This document shows positions 46,846 to 56,767 of a DNA stretch of 64,000 nucleotides, piece after piece. The stretch's first letter is position 1, and every line of letters begins with the position of its first letter. Under the pieces are notes generated by a model, which did not search any database, had not been told where the DNA came from, and saw nothing but the letters and a program-made list of their open reading frames with translations. The translations under genes were made by a program, and so were the position numbers. The stretch is taken from contig NZ_VCHQ01000034.1 of assembly GCF_005860775.1 (NCBI RefSeq), positions 1 through 64,000 on the forward strand, written 5' to 3'. The DNA comes from Klebsiella indica (GTDB lineage: Bacteria > Pseudomonadota > Gammaproteobacteria > Enterobacterales > Enterobacteriaceae).

Positions 46846-49185
46846 ATGAAGCAAATTCGTATGCTGGCGCAGTATTATGTTGACCTGATGATGAAGCTGG
46901 GTCTGGTGCGTTTTTCAATGCTACTAGCTCTGGCGCTGGTGGTACTGGCGATTGTTGTGCAGATGGCCGTTACGATGGTGCTGCATGGCCAGGTGGAAAG
47001 TATTGATGTTATCCGCTCCATTTTCTTTGGCCTGCTGATCACCCCGTGGGCGGTCTATTTCCTCTCGGTGGTGGTTGAGCAACTGGAAGAGTCCAGACAG
47101 CGTCTCTCGCGGTTGGTGGAGAAACTGGAGGAGATGCGCGAGCGCGATCTCAATCTTAACGTCAAGCTTAAAGACAACATCGCTCAACTGAATCAGGAAA
47201 TCGGTGAGCGTGAAAAAGCCGAGGCGGAGCGTGAAACGACGCTTGAGCAACTGAAAATAGAAATGAAGGAGCGTGAAGAGACGCAAATTCAGCTTGAACA
47301 GCAGTCCTCCTTTCTGCGTTCTTTCCTTGATGCATCACCGGATTTGGTCTTCTATCGCAATGAAGATAAAGAGTTTTCCGGCTGTAACCGCGCCGTGGAG
47401 CTATTGACGGGCAAAAGTGAAAAACAGCTTATTCACCTGAAGCCACAGGATGTATACAGCGAAGAGGCGGCGGATAAGGTGCTGGAGACGGATGAGAAAG
47501 TCTTCCGCCATAACATTTCGTTGACCTATGAACAGTGGCTGGATTACCCGGACGGGCGGAAAGCCTGCTTTGAAATCCGTAAAGTGCCGTACTATGACCG
47601 TGTTGGTAAACGGCGTGGGCTGATGGGGTTTGGTCGCGATATTACCGAACGTAAGCGCTACCAGGATGCGCTGGAGCGGGCCAGCCGGGATAAGACCACC
47701 TTCATCTCAACAATCAGTCACGAGCTGCGTACACCGCTTAATGGCATCGTGGGGCTTAGCCGGATCCTGCTGGATACCGAACTGACTGACGAACAGGAAA
47801 AATACCTGAAAACTATCCATGTCTCTGCAGTAACGCTGGGTAATATCTTCAACGATATTATTGAGATGGATAAGATGGAACGGCGTAAAGTTCAGTTGGA
47901 CAACCAGCCGGTTGATTTCACCGGTTTCCTCGCCGATCTGGAAAACCTCTCTGGCCTTCAGACGCAGCAGAAAGGTCTGCAATTTGTGCTGGAACCTACC
48001 TTGCCGCTGCCGCATAAAGTGATCACCGATGGTACGCGTCTGCGTCAAATTTTGTGGAATCTTATCAGTAATGCCGTGAAGTTTACCCCGCAAGGCGGGT
48101 GTGTGAACGTTCGCGTGCGCTATGATGCAGGCGATATCCTGCACTTTGAAGTGGAAGATTCGGGGATCGGCATTCCTGAAGCGGAGCAGGATAAGATTTT
48201 CGCGATGTATTATCAGGTCAAAGATAGCCATGGCGGCAAACCGGCAACCGGTACCGGCATCGGCCTCGCCGTATCACGTCGCCTGGCGCGGAATATGGGG
48301 GGCGATATTTGCGTTTCCAGTCAGCCAGGTAAGGGAGCGATCTTCACTCTCACCGTACATGCGCCTGCCGTTGCGGAAGAAGTGGAAGATACTCTGGCGC
48401 AAGATGATATGCCATTACCCGCACTGAATGTGCTGCTGGTGGAGGATATCGAATTAAACGTGGTTGTCGCGCGCTCGGTGCTGGAGAAACTGGGTAACAG
48501 CGTGGATGTGGCGATGACCGGGAAAGCCGCGCTGGAGATGTTTACCCCCGGTGAATATGATCTGGTGCTGCTGGATATTCAATTGCCGGATATGACGGGC
48601 CTGGATATCTCTCGTCAGTTGAAGCAACGTTTCACTGCTGATCAACTTCCGCCGTTGGTGGCGCTCACGGCTAACGTACTGAAGGATAAAAAAGAGTATC
48701 TGGAGGCAGGGATGGACGATGTGCTCAGTAAGCCACTCTCTGTTCCGGCGTTAACCGCGATTATCAAGAAATACTGGGATTCACCGGAAGAGGAAGAGAA
48801 CGAGATGCCCTCTATAGATGTCGATAAATCGACTTTTGTGCTGGATATTCCCATGCTTGAGCAATACATCTCGCTGGTGGGACCAAAGTTGATTAATGAT
48901 GGTCTGGCGGTTTTTGAGAGGATGATGCCGGGTTATCTGGCTGTACTCGAATCAAATCTGACCGCGCGTGACCAAAAAGGGATTGTCGATGAAGGACATA
49001 AGATAAAGGGGGCTGCGGGCTCAATCGGCTTACGTCACATTCAGCAGCTTGGTCAGCAGATTCAAACACCGGATCTGCCCGCATGGTCAGATAATGTTGC
49101 TGAATGGGTTGAAGAGATGAAATCCGAGTGGCAAAGCGATGTAGCCGTGCTAAAAGCATGGGTCGCGGCGGCGGAGAAAAAATGA
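46846..49185 (+). CDS. arcB: Aerobic respiration sensor kinase ArcB
   Basis: A 779-residue tripartite hybrid histidine kinase that reads the redox state of the quinone pool and phosphorylates ArcA. Two membrane segments (about 23-42 and 58-77) are followed by a coiled coil (80-150) and a PAS domain (about 155-270, with NEDKEFSGCNRAVELL). The kinase core has FISTISHELRTPLNG and the GTGIGLAVSRRL ATP lid, the receiver has LVLLDIQLPDMTG, and the HPt domain has GHKIKGAAGS. E. coli ArcB has 778 residues. The start is chosen at MKQIRML, as in E. coli. Confidence 0.98.
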   Translation: MKQIRMLAQYYVDLMMKLGLVRFSMLLALALVVLAIVVQMAVTMVLHGQVESIDVIRSIFFGLLITPWAVYFLSVVVEQLEESRQRLSRLVEKLEEMRERDLNLNVKLKDNIAQLNQEIGEREKAEAERETTLEQLKIEMKEREETQIQLEQQSSFLRSFLDASPDLVFYRNEDKEFSGCNRAVELLTGKSEKQLIHLKPQDVYSEEAADKVLETDEKVFRHNISLTYEQWLDYPDGRKACFEIRKVPYYDRVGKRRGLMGFGRDITERKRYQDALERASRDKTTFISTISHELRTPLNGIVGLSRILLDTELTDEQEKYLKTIHVSAVTLGNIFNDIIEMDKMERRKVQLDNQPVDFTGFLADLENLSGLQTQQKGLQFVLEPTLPLPHKVITDGTRLRQILWNLISNAVKFTPQGGCVNVRVRYDAGDILHFEVEDSGIGIPEAEQDKIFAMYYQVKDSHGGKPATGTGIGLAVSRRLARNMGGDICVSSQPGKGAIFTLTVHAPAVAEEVEDTLAQDDMPLPALNVLLVEDIELNVVVARSVLEKLGNSVDVAMTGKAALEMFTPGEYDLVLLDIQLPDMTGLDISRQLKQRFTADQLPPLVALTANVLKDKKEYLEAGMDDVLSKPLSVPALTAIIKKYWDSPEEEENEMPSIDVDKSTFVLDIPMLEQYISLVGPKLINDGLAVFERMMPGYLAVLESNLTARDQKGIVDEGHKIKGAAGSIGLRHIQQLGQQIQTPDLPAWSDNVAEWVEEMKSEWQSDVAVLKAWVAAAEKK

Positions 49186-49300
49186 CCCCGGATAAACCGG
49201 GGTGCGCGAATACTGCGCCAACACCAGGGAACGGGTTGTTGGGCCAGAATCATTTGAGTGATTTTTTACGCGGCGCAACCTGAGAATTTGGTTTGCTCGC
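49177..49300 (-). ncRNA. arcZ: ArcZ small RNA
   Basis: On the minus strand just beyond arcB, the 3' half reads CCCTGGTGTTGGCGCAGT, then ATTCGCGCACCCCGG, then a terminator CCCCGG-TTTAT-CCGGGG ending in TCATTTTTT at 49177. This is the processed, Hfq-binding regulatory half of ArcZ, which activates rpoS and represses flhDC, among other targets. The 5' half has drifted from E. coli. A TATCTT box at about 49307-49312 could be its -10, so the 5' end is approximate. Its poly-U lies opposite the last arcB codons. The location between arcB and elbB is as in E. coli, where ArcA represses arcZ. Confidence 0.9.
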
Positions 49301-49418
49301 TCATTAAGATAGCAAACCTTAAATAATTTGTTACGTGAATCGGTAAAATATGTGAAGCATAGCGAGTAAATCAAAATTTTTTACTGGTTTCATAGACTTG
49401 TACTAAGGGGCTGATGTG

Positions 49419-50072
49419 ATGAAGAGAATTGGTGTCGTGTTGAGCGGTTGCGGTGTTTATGACGGAAGCGAAATTCATGAAGCGGTCATCACCATACTGG
49501 CTATCGTCCGCAACGGTGCCGAGGCCATCTGTTTCGCGCCTGATAAAGTACAAACCGATGTCATCAATCATTTGACCGGTGAAGTGCAGTCTGAAAGCCG
49601 CAATGTGCTCGTGGAAGCAGCGCGTATTGCGCGTGGACAGATTCGGCCTCTGGCGGCTGCCAGGGCGGATGAGCTGGATGCGCTGATCGTGCCAGGCGGT
49701 TTTGGCGCGGCGAAGAATCTCAGCAATTTCGCCTCACAGGGCAGTCATTGTGAGGTTGATAGCGATCTGAAAGCGCTGGCGCTGGCAATGCATCAGGCCG
49801 GTAAACCACTGGGCTTTATTTGTATCGCTCCGGCTCTGTTAGCTAAAATTTTCACCATCCCGCTGCGCGTGACTATCGGTACCGATCTTGATACCGCCGA
49901 TGCGATAGAAGAGATGGGAGCTGAACATGTACCTTGCCCGGTCGATGATATTGTGGTTGATGAAGATAACAAAGTCGTGACGACTCCGGCGTATATGCTG
50001 GCGCAGAATATTGCCGAAGCGGCAAGCGGTATTGAAAAACTGGTTGCGCGCGTGCTGGTTCTGGCTGCATGA
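49419..50072 (+). CDS. elbB: Glyoxalase ElbB
   Basis: A 217-residue DJ-1/PfpI-superfamily protein reported to have weak glyoxalase activity and linked to isoprenoid synthesis. The nucleophile elbow cysteine is in [14 protein letters not shown] near residue 135. The N-terminus is [16 protein letters not shown]. The ATG at 49419 has AAGGGG eight bases upstream and gives the E. coli length. It differs from E. coli ElbB at many surface positions. Its stop overlaps the mtgA start (ATGA). Confidence 0.95.
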   Translation: MKRIGVVLSGCGVYDGSEIHEAVITILAIVRNGAEAICFAPDKVQTDVINHLTGEVQSESRNVLVEAARIARGQIRPLAAARADELDALIVPGGFGAAKNLSNFASQGSHCEVDSDLKALALAMHQAGKPLGFICIAPALLAKIFTIPLRVTIGTDLDTADAIEEMGAEHVPCPVDDIVVDEDNKVVTTPAYMLAQNIAEAASGIEKLVARVLVLAA

Positions 50073-50794
50073 AATACCGCTTTTCACCACTGCCGATGAT
50101 TAAGCGCTTTTTGCTGCGGCTGTTGTTGGTGTGTGTAGCGGTATGGTGCGGAGGAATTGCGTTGTTTAGCATTCTGCCGGTGCCTTTTTCTGCGGTGATG
50201 CTGGAGCGGCAAGCTGGCGCCTGGCTCTCCGGCGATTTTCAGTACGTTGCCCATTCCGACTGGGTGGGAATGGATCAGATTTCGCCCTGGATGGGGCTGG
50301 CGGTTATTGCCGCAGAAGATCAGAAATTCCCGGAACATTGGGGATTTGATATCCCGGCGATTGAGAAGGCGTTAGCCCATAATGAGCGTCATGAGAACCG
50401 GATTCGCGGCGCATCGACCCTGTCACAGCAGACGGCGAAAAACCTGTTCCTGTGGGAAGGGCGCAGTTGGCTAAGAAAAGGTCTGGAAGCGGGGCTGACC
50501 GTCGGTATTGAGATGGTGTGGAGCAAAAAACGCATTCTTACCGTTTATTTGAATATCGCTGAGTTTGGTCATGGAACGTTTGGCGTGGAGGCCGCGTCGC
50601 AGCGCTATTTTCATAAGCCGGCGAGTAAGTTGACGGCATCTGAAGCGGCGCTGTTGGCTGCGGTTTTGCCAAATCCGATTCGTTTTCGCGTCGATGCGCC
50701 GTCAGGGTACGTCCGCAGCCGTCAGGCGTGGATTTTGCGGCAGATGCGCCAGTTAGGCGGGGAGGGGTTTATGCGGGAGCATAAGCTACATTGA
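50069..50794 (+). CDS. mtgA: Monofunctional peptidoglycan glycosyltransferase MtgA
   Basis: A 241-residue GT51-family enzyme that polymerises lipid II into glycan strands without transpeptidase activity. One N-terminal membrane segment (about 12-34) precedes the catalytic domain with [15 protein letters not shown] (catalytic Glu), [32 protein letters not shown] and [12 protein letters not shown]. It overlaps elbB by four bases and is translated from the same mRNA. Confidence 0.96.
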   Translation: MKYRFSPLPMIKRFLLRLLLVCVAVWCGGIALFSILPVPFSAVMLERQAGAWLSGDFQYVAHSDWVGMDQISPWMGLAVIAAEDQKFPEHWGFDIPAIEKALAHNERHENRIRGASTLSQQTAKNLFLWEGRSWLRKGLEAGLTVGIEMVWSKKRILTVYLNIAEFGHGTFGVEAASQRYFHKPASKLTASEAALLAAVLPNPIRFRVDAPSGYVRSRQAWILRQMRQLGGEGFMREHKLH

Positions 50795-50834
50795 TGCTTG
50801 CCGTGTTCTCATTTTCTTTCAGCCCCGGTAAGCA
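50793..50834. terminator. Stem-loop between convergent mtgA and npr
   Basis: ATGCTTGCCG pairs with CGGTAAGCAT (one G-U pair) around a 20-base loop, directly after the mtgA stop. It could end transcription from both directions, but it lacks a clean U-tract. Confidence 0.5.
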
Positions 50835-50853
50835 TAGAACGACCGCGAAGGGT

Positions 50854-51126
50854 TTAGTCTTCATCAAATCCGGCATTGAAGAGCGCGATAACCGCCGCCA
50901 GCGCCTCAGCTTCTTGCGGACCGTTGGCTTCAATCTCAATCTGACGCCCTTTGGCCGAGTCGAGCATCAGCAGGGCTATCACGCTATTGGCTTCAGCTTC
51001 AATCCCTTCGTCATTGCGCAACAGCACCTCAGCATCATAGTTCTGCATTAATTCGAATAATTTCATTGCCGGACGAGCGTGCATGCCCAGCTTATTGGTG
51101 ATCTCAACGGTTTGCTTCACGGTCAT
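50854..51126 (-). CDS. ptsO: Nitrogen-PTS phosphocarrier protein NPr
   Basis: A 90-residue HPr-like protein (npr/ptsO) that passes phosphate from PtsP to PtsN in the nitrogen-related phosphotransferase chain. The active histidine is in [14 protein letters not shown]. It overlaps rapZ by four bases (ATGA) and is the last gene of the rpoN-hpf-ptsN-rapZ-npr group. Confidence 0.97.
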   Translation of the reverse strand: MTVKQTVEITNKLGMHARPAMKLFELMQNYDAEVLLRNDEGIEAEANSVIALLMLDSAKGRQIEIEANGPQEAEALAAVIALFNAGFDED

Positions 51127-51977
51127 GATTTACGTTTTTCCAGCGTCCGGTGACGAGACTGCACGTTTTTACCGCGCGAGCGGAAGTAGTCCGCCAGCTG
51201 TTCGGCGACGTAAACTGAACGGTGTTTACCCCCGGTACAACCAATCGCCACCGTCAGATAGCTGCGGTTATTGGTCTCCAGCATGGGTAACCATAGCTCA
51301 AGATAGCTGCGGGTCTGGTAGATAAAATTGTGAACTTCTGTGTGTCGATCGAGGAAGGCGGCGACCGGTTTATCGAGGCCAGTCATTGGACGCAGCTTTG
51401 GATCCCAGTGCGGGTTTGGCAGGAAGCGCACATCAAAGACGTAGTCAGCGTCGATGGGGATGCCGTGCTTAAAGCCAAAGGATTCGAAGACCATTGTCAG
51501 TTCGCGTTCGCGTTTACCTAACAAACGCGTGCGCAGCATTTCAGCCAGCTCATGCACTGACATTTCGGAAGTATCGACAATCAGGTCGGCGCGGGAACGC
51601 AAAGGCTCCAGCAGATCGCTCTCTTCATCAATAGCGCTTTCCAGCGACAGGTTTTTACTCGAGAGCGGGTGCAGGCGCCGCGTATCGCTATAGCGGCGAA
51701 TTAAGGTGTTACGATCGGCATCAAGGAACAACAACTGAGGCGAAAATTCGGCGGGCAGGTTTTTCATCGCCTGCTCAAAGACTTCCGGCGACTCGGGCAT
51801 ATTACGCACATCAATGCTGACGGCCGCCGAAATATTTCTGTCCGCAAGGGTGCGCGCCAGTTCGGGCAGCAGTACAACTGGCAGGTTATCCACGCAGTAA
51901 AAGCCCATATCTTCCAGCGCTCGCAGGGCGACGGATTTCCCCGACCCTGAACGGCCGCTGACGATCATCAGTACCAT
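51123..51977 (-). CDS. rapZ: RNase adaptor protein RapZ
   Basis: A 284-residue protein that binds glucosamine-6-phosphate and the small RNAs GlmY/GlmZ, and guides RNase E to GlmZ, so setting GlmS levels for cell-wall precursors. The N-terminal Walker A is [16 protein letters not shown]. The C-terminal domain holds [21 protein letters not shown] and the basic RNA-binding tail [16 protein letters not shown]. Length equals E. coli. Confidence 0.97.
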   Translation of the reverse strand: MVLMIVSGRSGSGKSVALRALEDMGFYCVDNLPVVLLPELARTLADRNISAAVSIDVRNMPESPEVFEQAMKNLPAEFSPQLLFLDADRNTLIRRYSDTRRLHPLSSKNLSLESAIDEESDLLEPLRSRADLIVDTSEMSVHELAEMLRTRLLGKRERELTMVFESFGFKHGIPIDADYVFDVRFLPNPHWDPKLRPMTGLDKPVAAFLDRHTEVHNFIYQTRSYLELWLPMLETNNRSYLTVAIGCTGGKHRSVYVAEQLADYFRSRGKNVQSRHRTLEKRKS

Positions 51978-52022
51978 GTACCGTTTCTCCTCAGTACGAT
52001 AAAGAGTAAGGTGCGATTCCTG

Positions 52023-52511
52023 TTATGCTTCATCATTGCTTCCTGAACCGGTGATGATGTCATATAGCTCTTCATCACTTTGTGCGGCGCGCAGGCGACG
52101 GCAAATGGTTTTATCCGCCAGACGTTTTGCGACCAGCGACAGCGTATGCAGATGCGTTTTTGTTTGATCGGCGGGAACGAGAAGAGCAAACAGGAGATCG
52201 ACGGGTTGATTGTCGATAGCATCGAATGCGATGGGGGTTTCCAACTGAACAAAAACGCCCACAGCCCGTAGCGTATCCTCTTCAAGTTTGCCATGTGGAA
52301 TCGCAATACCGTTACCAATCCCGGTACTGCCCATTTTTTCACGGGTGAGAATGGCTTCGAACACCACCTGGGGCGGTAAGCTTAGCTGTTTTGCCGCCAG
52401 CTCGCTGATGATTTCCAGCGCGCGTTTTTTGCTTTGGCAGTGAACCTGGCTACGGGTACATTCCTGGTTAAGGACGTTGCTCAGTTGTAGAGCCGAATCG
52501 TTATTTGTCAT
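52023..52511 (-). CDS. ptsN: Nitrogen-PTS EIIA protein PtsN
   Basis: A 162-residue EIIA-Ntr protein that controls potassium transport (TrkA, KdpD) and envelope stress through its phosphorylation state. The phosphorylated histidine is in GIAIPHGKLEEDT near residue 73. The start at MTNNDSALQ gives one residue fewer than E. coli. The C-terminal tail (GSGSNDEA) differs most. Confidence 0.96.
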   Translation of the reverse strand: MTNNDSALQLSNVLNQECTRSQVHCQSKKRALEIISELAAKQLSLPPQVVFEAILTREKMGSTGIGNGIAIPHGKLEEDTLRAVGVFVQLETPIAFDAIDNQPVDLLFALLVPADQTKTHLHTLSLVAKRLADKTICRRLRAAQSDEELYDIITGSGSNDEA

Positions 52512-52577
52512 AATTTCACCTGAGCTCTTCCTTGCCAACCGCCGGTAAGCGGTTGGCACAGGCTATTGCCCGGACAA

Positions 52578-52865
52578 TTAGTGTTGTTTCAGTTTATCTT
52601 TATGTTTTGTTAACTGTCTCGCCAGCTTATCAATAAGACCATCGATGGCGGCGTACATATCCTGCCCTTCCGCACTGGCATGGATTTCACCACCATTGAC
52701 ATGCAGATTGGCATCCGCAATTTGCGTCACCTTCTCTACTTTTAACACTATATAGACCTGGTTGATCCTGTCGAAAAACTGCTCCAGTTTGCTAAATTTC
52801 GCATTCACGAAATCACGCATTGCGGGGGTTATTTCGACGTTTTGCCCTGTAATGTTGAGCTGCAT
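52578..52865 (-). CDS. hpf: Ribosome hibernation promoting factor HPF (short form)
   Basis: A 95-residue short HPF that, with RMF, converts 90S dimers to inactive 100S ribosomes in stationary phase. It is the single-domain RaiA/HPF fold (MQLNITGQNVEITPAMRDF, VNGGEIHASAEGQDMYAAID) and ends KHKDKLKQH. It lies 22 bases after rpoN. Confidence 0.97.
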   Translation of the reverse strand: MQLNITGQNVEITPAMRDFVNAKFSKLEQFFDRINQVYIVLKVEKVTQIADANLHVNGGEIHASAEGQDMYAAIDGLIDKLARQLTKHKDKLKQH

Positions 52866-52887
52866 AGTGTCTTCCTTATCGGTTGGG

Positions 52888-54321
52888 TCAAACTAACTGT
52901 TTACGCTGGTTTGACGGCGGAATAGATAAAGATTCTCGGTACTTAGCGACGGTACGGCGCGCCACCATAATACCCTGCTCGGATAACATGGTGGTGAGTT
53001 TACTGTCGCTCAATGGCTTCGCGGGGTTCTCCGCGGCGATTAACTTCTTCACCAGCGCACGAATGGCTGTCGACGATGCTTCGCCGCCGCCTTCGGTGTT
53101 GACATGGCTGGAGAAGAAATACTTCAGCTCAAAAATACCGCGTGGACTGTGCAGGTATTTTTGCGTGGTAACGCGTGAGATAGTGGATTCATGCATTTCG
53201 ACGGCCTGGGCAATATCTGCCAGAACCATCGGCTTCATAAACTCTTCACCCTGTTCAAAGAAGGCCTGCTGCTGTTCAACGATACAGCGACTGACGCGTA
53301 ACAGTGTATCGTTACGGCTTTCCAGACTTTTGATAAGCCAGCGGGCTTCCTGCAGATTACTGCGGATAAACTGACCATCCGCATCGTTGCGTGCGCTGTT
53401 ACCCATGGCTGCATAGTGCTGATTGATCTTCAGGCGCGGAAGGCTGTCTGAATTGAGTTCGACCACCCAGCGACCGTTCACTTTGCGCACCAGAACATCA
53501 GGAATAACATATTCGGGTTCACCGGTCTGAATGGACTGGCCAGGGCGCGGATCCAGCGACTGGATCAGATTTACTGCTTCTTTGAGGACGTCTTCTTTGA
53601 GACGGGTGACGCGCATCAATGTGCGGAAATCATGATTGGCCAGCAGATCGAGATGATCGCTAATGATCTGTCGCGCTTCATCAATCCATGGCGTCTCTTT
53701 GGCAAACTGAGAAAGCTGGACCAGCAGGCAGTCGCGCAGATCTTTTGCCGCTACGCCGACGGGATCGAAACGCTGAACACGTTTGAGAACGGCTTCGACC
53801 TCTTCAAGCCCGATTTCATCATCGCCGATGCTTTCCACGATCTCTTCAACAGAAACGGTCAGGTAGCCAGTATCATCAACGGCATCGACGATCGATGTGG
53901 CGATAGCGCGATCGGTGTCAGTGAAAGGGGTGAGTTCCACCTGCCACATCAGATAATCCTGCAGGCTCTGGGTGGTTTCCCCCTGATAAATCGGCAGTTC
54001 ATCATCCTGATAATCCACCCCGTTGCCTGACGGGGTACCTGCGGTGTAAATCTCATCCCAGCTGGCGTCAAGCGGTAACTCTTCCGGCATATCTTTCTGC
54101 TCAAGAGCGTCAACGCTATCCAGAGATTCGCGATCCTCTGTCTCTTTGGTTTCTACCTCATCGTGAAGATCGGTTTGCTCGAGCAACGGGTTACTCTCCA
54201 GCGCCTGCTGGAGTTCTTGCTGGAGTTCTAACGTGGACAACTGCAACAGGCGAATTGCCTGCTGTAGTTGTGGCGTCATGGCAAGCTGTTGGCTTAACCT
54301 TAATTGCAAACCTTGCTTCAT
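52888..54321 (-). CDS. rpoN: RNA polymerase sigma-54 factor
   Basis: A 477-residue sigma factor for nitrogen-regulated and other enhancer-dependent promoters. The glutamine/leucine-rich region I (residues 1-50) contacts activators, an acidic region II follows, and the core-binding region leads to the helix-turn-helix. The C-terminal RpoN box [10 protein letters not shown] recognises the -24 element. Length equals E. coli. It heads the group rpoN-hpf-ptsN-rapZ-npr, 47 bases after lptB. Confidence 0.98.
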   Translation of the reverse strand: MKQGLQLRLSQQLAMTPQLQQAIRLLQLSTLELQQELQQALESNPLLEQTDLHDEVETKETEDRESLDSVDALEQKDMPEELPLDASWDEIYTAGTPSGNGVDYQDDELPIYQGETTQSLQDYLMWQVELTPFTDTDRAIATSIVDAVDDTGYLTVSVEEIVESIGDDEIGLEEVEAVLKRVQRFDPVGVAAKDLRDCLLVQLSQFAKETPWIDEARQIISDHLDLLANHDFRTLMRVTRLKEDVLKEAVNLIQSLDPRPGQSIQTGEPEYVIPDVLVRKVNGRWVVELNSDSLPRLKINQHYAAMGNSARNDADGQFIRSNLQEARWLIKSLESRNDTLLRVSRCIVEQQQAFFEQGEEFMKPMVLADIAQAVEMHESTISRVTTQKYLHSPRGIFELKYFFSSHVNTEGGGEASSTAIRALVKKLIAAENPAKPLSDSKLTTMLSEQGIMVARRTVAKYRESLSIPPSNQRKQLV

Positions 54322-54368
54322 ATTCAGAGCTAATATCTCCGGCTAAAACGTCTGTAACCTCTACCCTA

Positions 54369-55094
54369 TCAGAGTCTGAAGTCTTCCCCAAGATACACGC
54401 GCTTAACCTGCTCGTCTTCAAGGATTTGTTGCGGCGTACCGTGGGCAATCAGGTGCCCCTGGCTGACGATATAGGCGCGCTCACAAACGGCCAGCGTCTC
54501 TCTGACGTTATGGTCGGTGATCAGTACGCCAAGTCCGCTGTCGCGCAGGTGTTCAATAATGCGTTTGATATCGATAACGGAAATCGGGTCAACGCCGGCG
54601 AAAGGTTCATCCAGCAGGATAAACTTCGGGTTAGCGGCCAGCGCGCGGGCGATTTCTACCCGGCGACGTTCACCGCCGGAGAGCGCCTGGCCGATGTTAT
54701 CGCGCAGGTGCTCAATATGAAACTCTTCCATAAGCTCTTTTGCCCGGTCTTCACGCTGCTCATTGCTGAGATCGTCGCGAATCTGCAATACGGCCATCAG
54801 GTTATCGTAAACGCTCAGGCGACGGAAAATAGACGCTTCCTGCGGCAGGTAGCCGATACCGCGGCGGGCGCGGGCATGCAGAGGCAGCAAGCTGATGTCT
54901 TCATCATCAATAATAATGTTGCCCGCGTCGCGCGGTACAATACCGACCACCATATAGAAAGTGGTTGTCTTACCGGCGCCGTTCGGGCCCAGCAGGCCGA
55001 CAATCTCCCCGGAGTTGACGGTCAGACTGACATCTTCCACCACCCGGCGGCCTTTATAGGCTTTGGCGAGATTCTTTGCAGTTAATGTTGCCAT
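54369..55094 (-). CDS. lptB: LPS export ATPase LptB
   Basis: A 241-residue ABC ATPase that powers lipopolysaccharide extraction by LptFG and transport to the outer membrane. Walker A is [16 protein letters not shown], the signature is [16 protein letters not shown] and Walker B is [13 protein letters not shown]. It lies 6 bases after lptA. Confidence 0.98.
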   Translation of the reverse strand: MATLTAKNLAKAYKGRRVVEDVSLTVNSGEIVGLLGPNGAGKTTTFYMVVGIVPRDAGNIIIDDEDISLLPLHARARRGIGYLPQEASIFRRLSVYDNLMAVLQIRDDLSNEQREDRAKELMEEFHIEHLRDNIGQALSGGERRRVEIARALAANPKFILLDEPFAGVDPISVIDIKRIIEHLRDSGLGVLITDHNVRETLAVCERAYIVSQGHLIAHGTPQQILEDEQVKRVYLGEDFRL

Positions 55095-55100
55095 AACGAA

Positions 55101-55646
55101 TTACTTACCCTTCTTTGACTGATCGTTGCCTTTGTCCTGCAACTGCGAAGGAACCAGTACCGTGGTTACACGTCCACCTTTATTGCTGAACGCCTGCATT
55201 TTTTGCTCTTTCACCAGATAGGTGATTTTGTCACCCTGAATATTGCTATCAAGCTGTTCCAGATGGGCATTACCGGTCAGAACGACAAAGTCATTTTGCA
55301 GTTCATAATGCATCTTTGATGCGCGGCCTTTTACTGGTTTGCCATTGTCCTGCATCTGGTAGAAGGTTGCCGGGTTACCGTAACCGTCGATCACTTCTTT
55401 GCCTTTCTCTCCGCCGGGACGGGTGACGACAACTTTATCAGCATTGATTTTGATCGTTCCCTGCGTGACGACAACATTACCAGTAAAGGTCACGACGTTG
55501 CCCTGCATATCCAGCGACTGCTGATCGGATTCAATATGAATCGGCTGATCGGTATCACCCGTTTTTGCCAGTGCCGGCAAGCTGGCGGCCAGTAAGGCGC
55601 TGGCGAGCGCAATCTTAAGGCTGAGTTTGTTTGTTCTGAATTTCAT
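55101..55646 (-). CDS. lptA: Periplasmic LPS-bridge protein LptA
   Basis: A 181-residue beta-jellyroll protein that forms the periplasmic bridge for LPS between LptC and LptD. The signal peptide is MKFRTNKLSLKIALASALLAASLPALA. The mature domain has QPIHIESDQQSLDMQGNVVTF. The start at MKFRTNK is inside the lptC 3' end, so the two genes overlap by 32 bases. The C-terminus (NDQSKKGK) is shorter than in E. coli. Confidence 0.96.
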   Translation of the reverse strand: MKFRTNKLSLKIALASALLAASLPALAKTGDTDQPIHIESDQQSLDMQGNVVTFTGNVVVTQGTIKINADKVVVTRPGGEKGKEVIDGYGNPATFYQMQDNGKPVKGRASKMHYELQNDFVVLTGNAHLEQLDSNIQGDKITYLVKEQKMQAFSNKGGRVTTVLVPSQLQDKGNDQSKKGK

Positions 55647-56190
55647 AAGAGGTTCTAACCTTTTCAATCAGCTCGGCATTTTTGCTGCGTAGGTTCCCGC
55701 GCATTTTCAGGCCGCTGGAATTAAATGTTGTCCCGTACAATGTCACCATGTCATCGGAGGTAACATCCTGTGTCACCAGGTTTATCTGGGCGTTATCCGT
55801 CGTAATTTTGCGCAGTTGAGCATCCGCTGTTAGCGCATTGACTTCAACGTGCCCGTAAAGATACAGCATGCGGTCGTTCGTTAACTTCGCTTTATCAGCC
55901 GTGACGGACCAGGTCGGTACTTTGTTCGTATCAAAGGTGGTCATCACGGGTTTAGTAAACCACGAGATTTGCTGCGCGGAAAAATACGCCACATGTTCAG
56001 CGGTCAACCGGTAGCTAAGCGCGCCTTCCGGGCTATAAACTACAGTATCGGTATGCTCGCTGGTATACGTTGGCTCATCAGGATTGACCGCCTGTTGGGA
56101 GGTATCGTCCGTACTCGCCAGGTTAAGACCAATCAGGATCAGCGCGGCCAGCGACAGTAAAATGATAACCCAACGTCTGGTTTTACTCAT
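55615..56190 (-). CDS. lptC: LPS export protein LptC
   Basis: A 191-residue bitopic protein that receives LPS from LptB2FG and hands it to LptA. One N-terminal membrane helix (WVIILLSLAALILIGLNLA) precedes the periplasmic jellyroll domain (about 60-175). Length equals E. coli. It overlaps kdsC by four bases and lptA by 32. Confidence 0.96.
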   Translation of the reverse strand: MSKTRRWVIILLSLAALILIGLNLASTDDTSQQAVNPDEPTYTSEHTDTVVYSPEGALSYRLTAEHVAYFSAQQISWFTKPVMTTFDTNKVPTWSVTADKAKLTNDRMLYLYGHVEVNALTADAQLRKITTDNAQINLVTQDVTSDDMVTLYGTTFNSSGLKMRGNLRSKNAELIEKVRTSYEIQNKQTQP

Positions 56191-56753
56191 ATCGATTGCC
56201 CTTTGGCCTCATCCAGCTTGCCTTGCGCCAATAGTAGCAAATCGCACACTTCCCGTACCGCTCCGCGACCACCGTTGATACGCGTGACGTAATCCGCACG
56301 TGGGATCAGCAGGGGGTGAGCATCGGCTACCGCGACGCTTAAACCGACTTCAGCCATAACCGGCCAGTCAATAAGATCGTCACCAATATAGGCCGCTTCA
56401 TCTGCATGAACAGCCAGCTTGTTGAGTAATTCATGAAACGCCAAAAGCTTATCAGATTGCCCCTGGTACAGATGCGTGATGCCCAGCGTCTGACAACGGT
56501 CTTCCACCAGTTTAGCTTTTCGCCCGGTAATTATCGCCACTTCAATACCTGAGGTCAGGACACAGCGGAGCCCGTAGCCATCACGGACATTAAACGCTTT
56601 CAGCTCTTCGCCATTGTTGCCCATGTAGATAAGGCCATCAGACAGGACGCCGTCCACATCCAGGATCAATAAACGGATCTTCGCCGCCCGGTCGATAAAC
56701 TCCTGGCTTACTGGCCCATAGCAGGTCGTCAACAGGGCATCAGTATTATTCAT
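56187..56753 (-). CDS. kdsC: KDO-8-phosphate phosphatase KdsC
   Basis: A 188-residue HAD-family phosphatase that makes free KDO for the LPS inner core. The nucleophile is in LLILDVDGVLSDG, with the second HAD motif AIITGRKAKLVEDR and the metal-binding YIGDDLIDWPVM. Its stop overlaps the lptC start. kdsD lies 14 bases upstream, so the KDO and LPS-transport genes form one unit. Confidence 0.97.
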   Translation of the reverse strand: MNNTDALLTTCYGPVSQEFIDRAAKIRLLILDVDGVLSDGLIYMGNNGEELKAFNVRDGYGLRCVLTSGIEVAIITGRKAKLVEDRCQTLGITHLYQGQSDKLLAFHELLNKLAVHADEAAYIGDDLIDWPVMAEVGLSVAVADAHPLLIPRADYVTRINGGRGAVREVCDLLLLAQGKLDEAKGQSI

Positions 56754-56767
56754 TATTTTTTCCTTAC

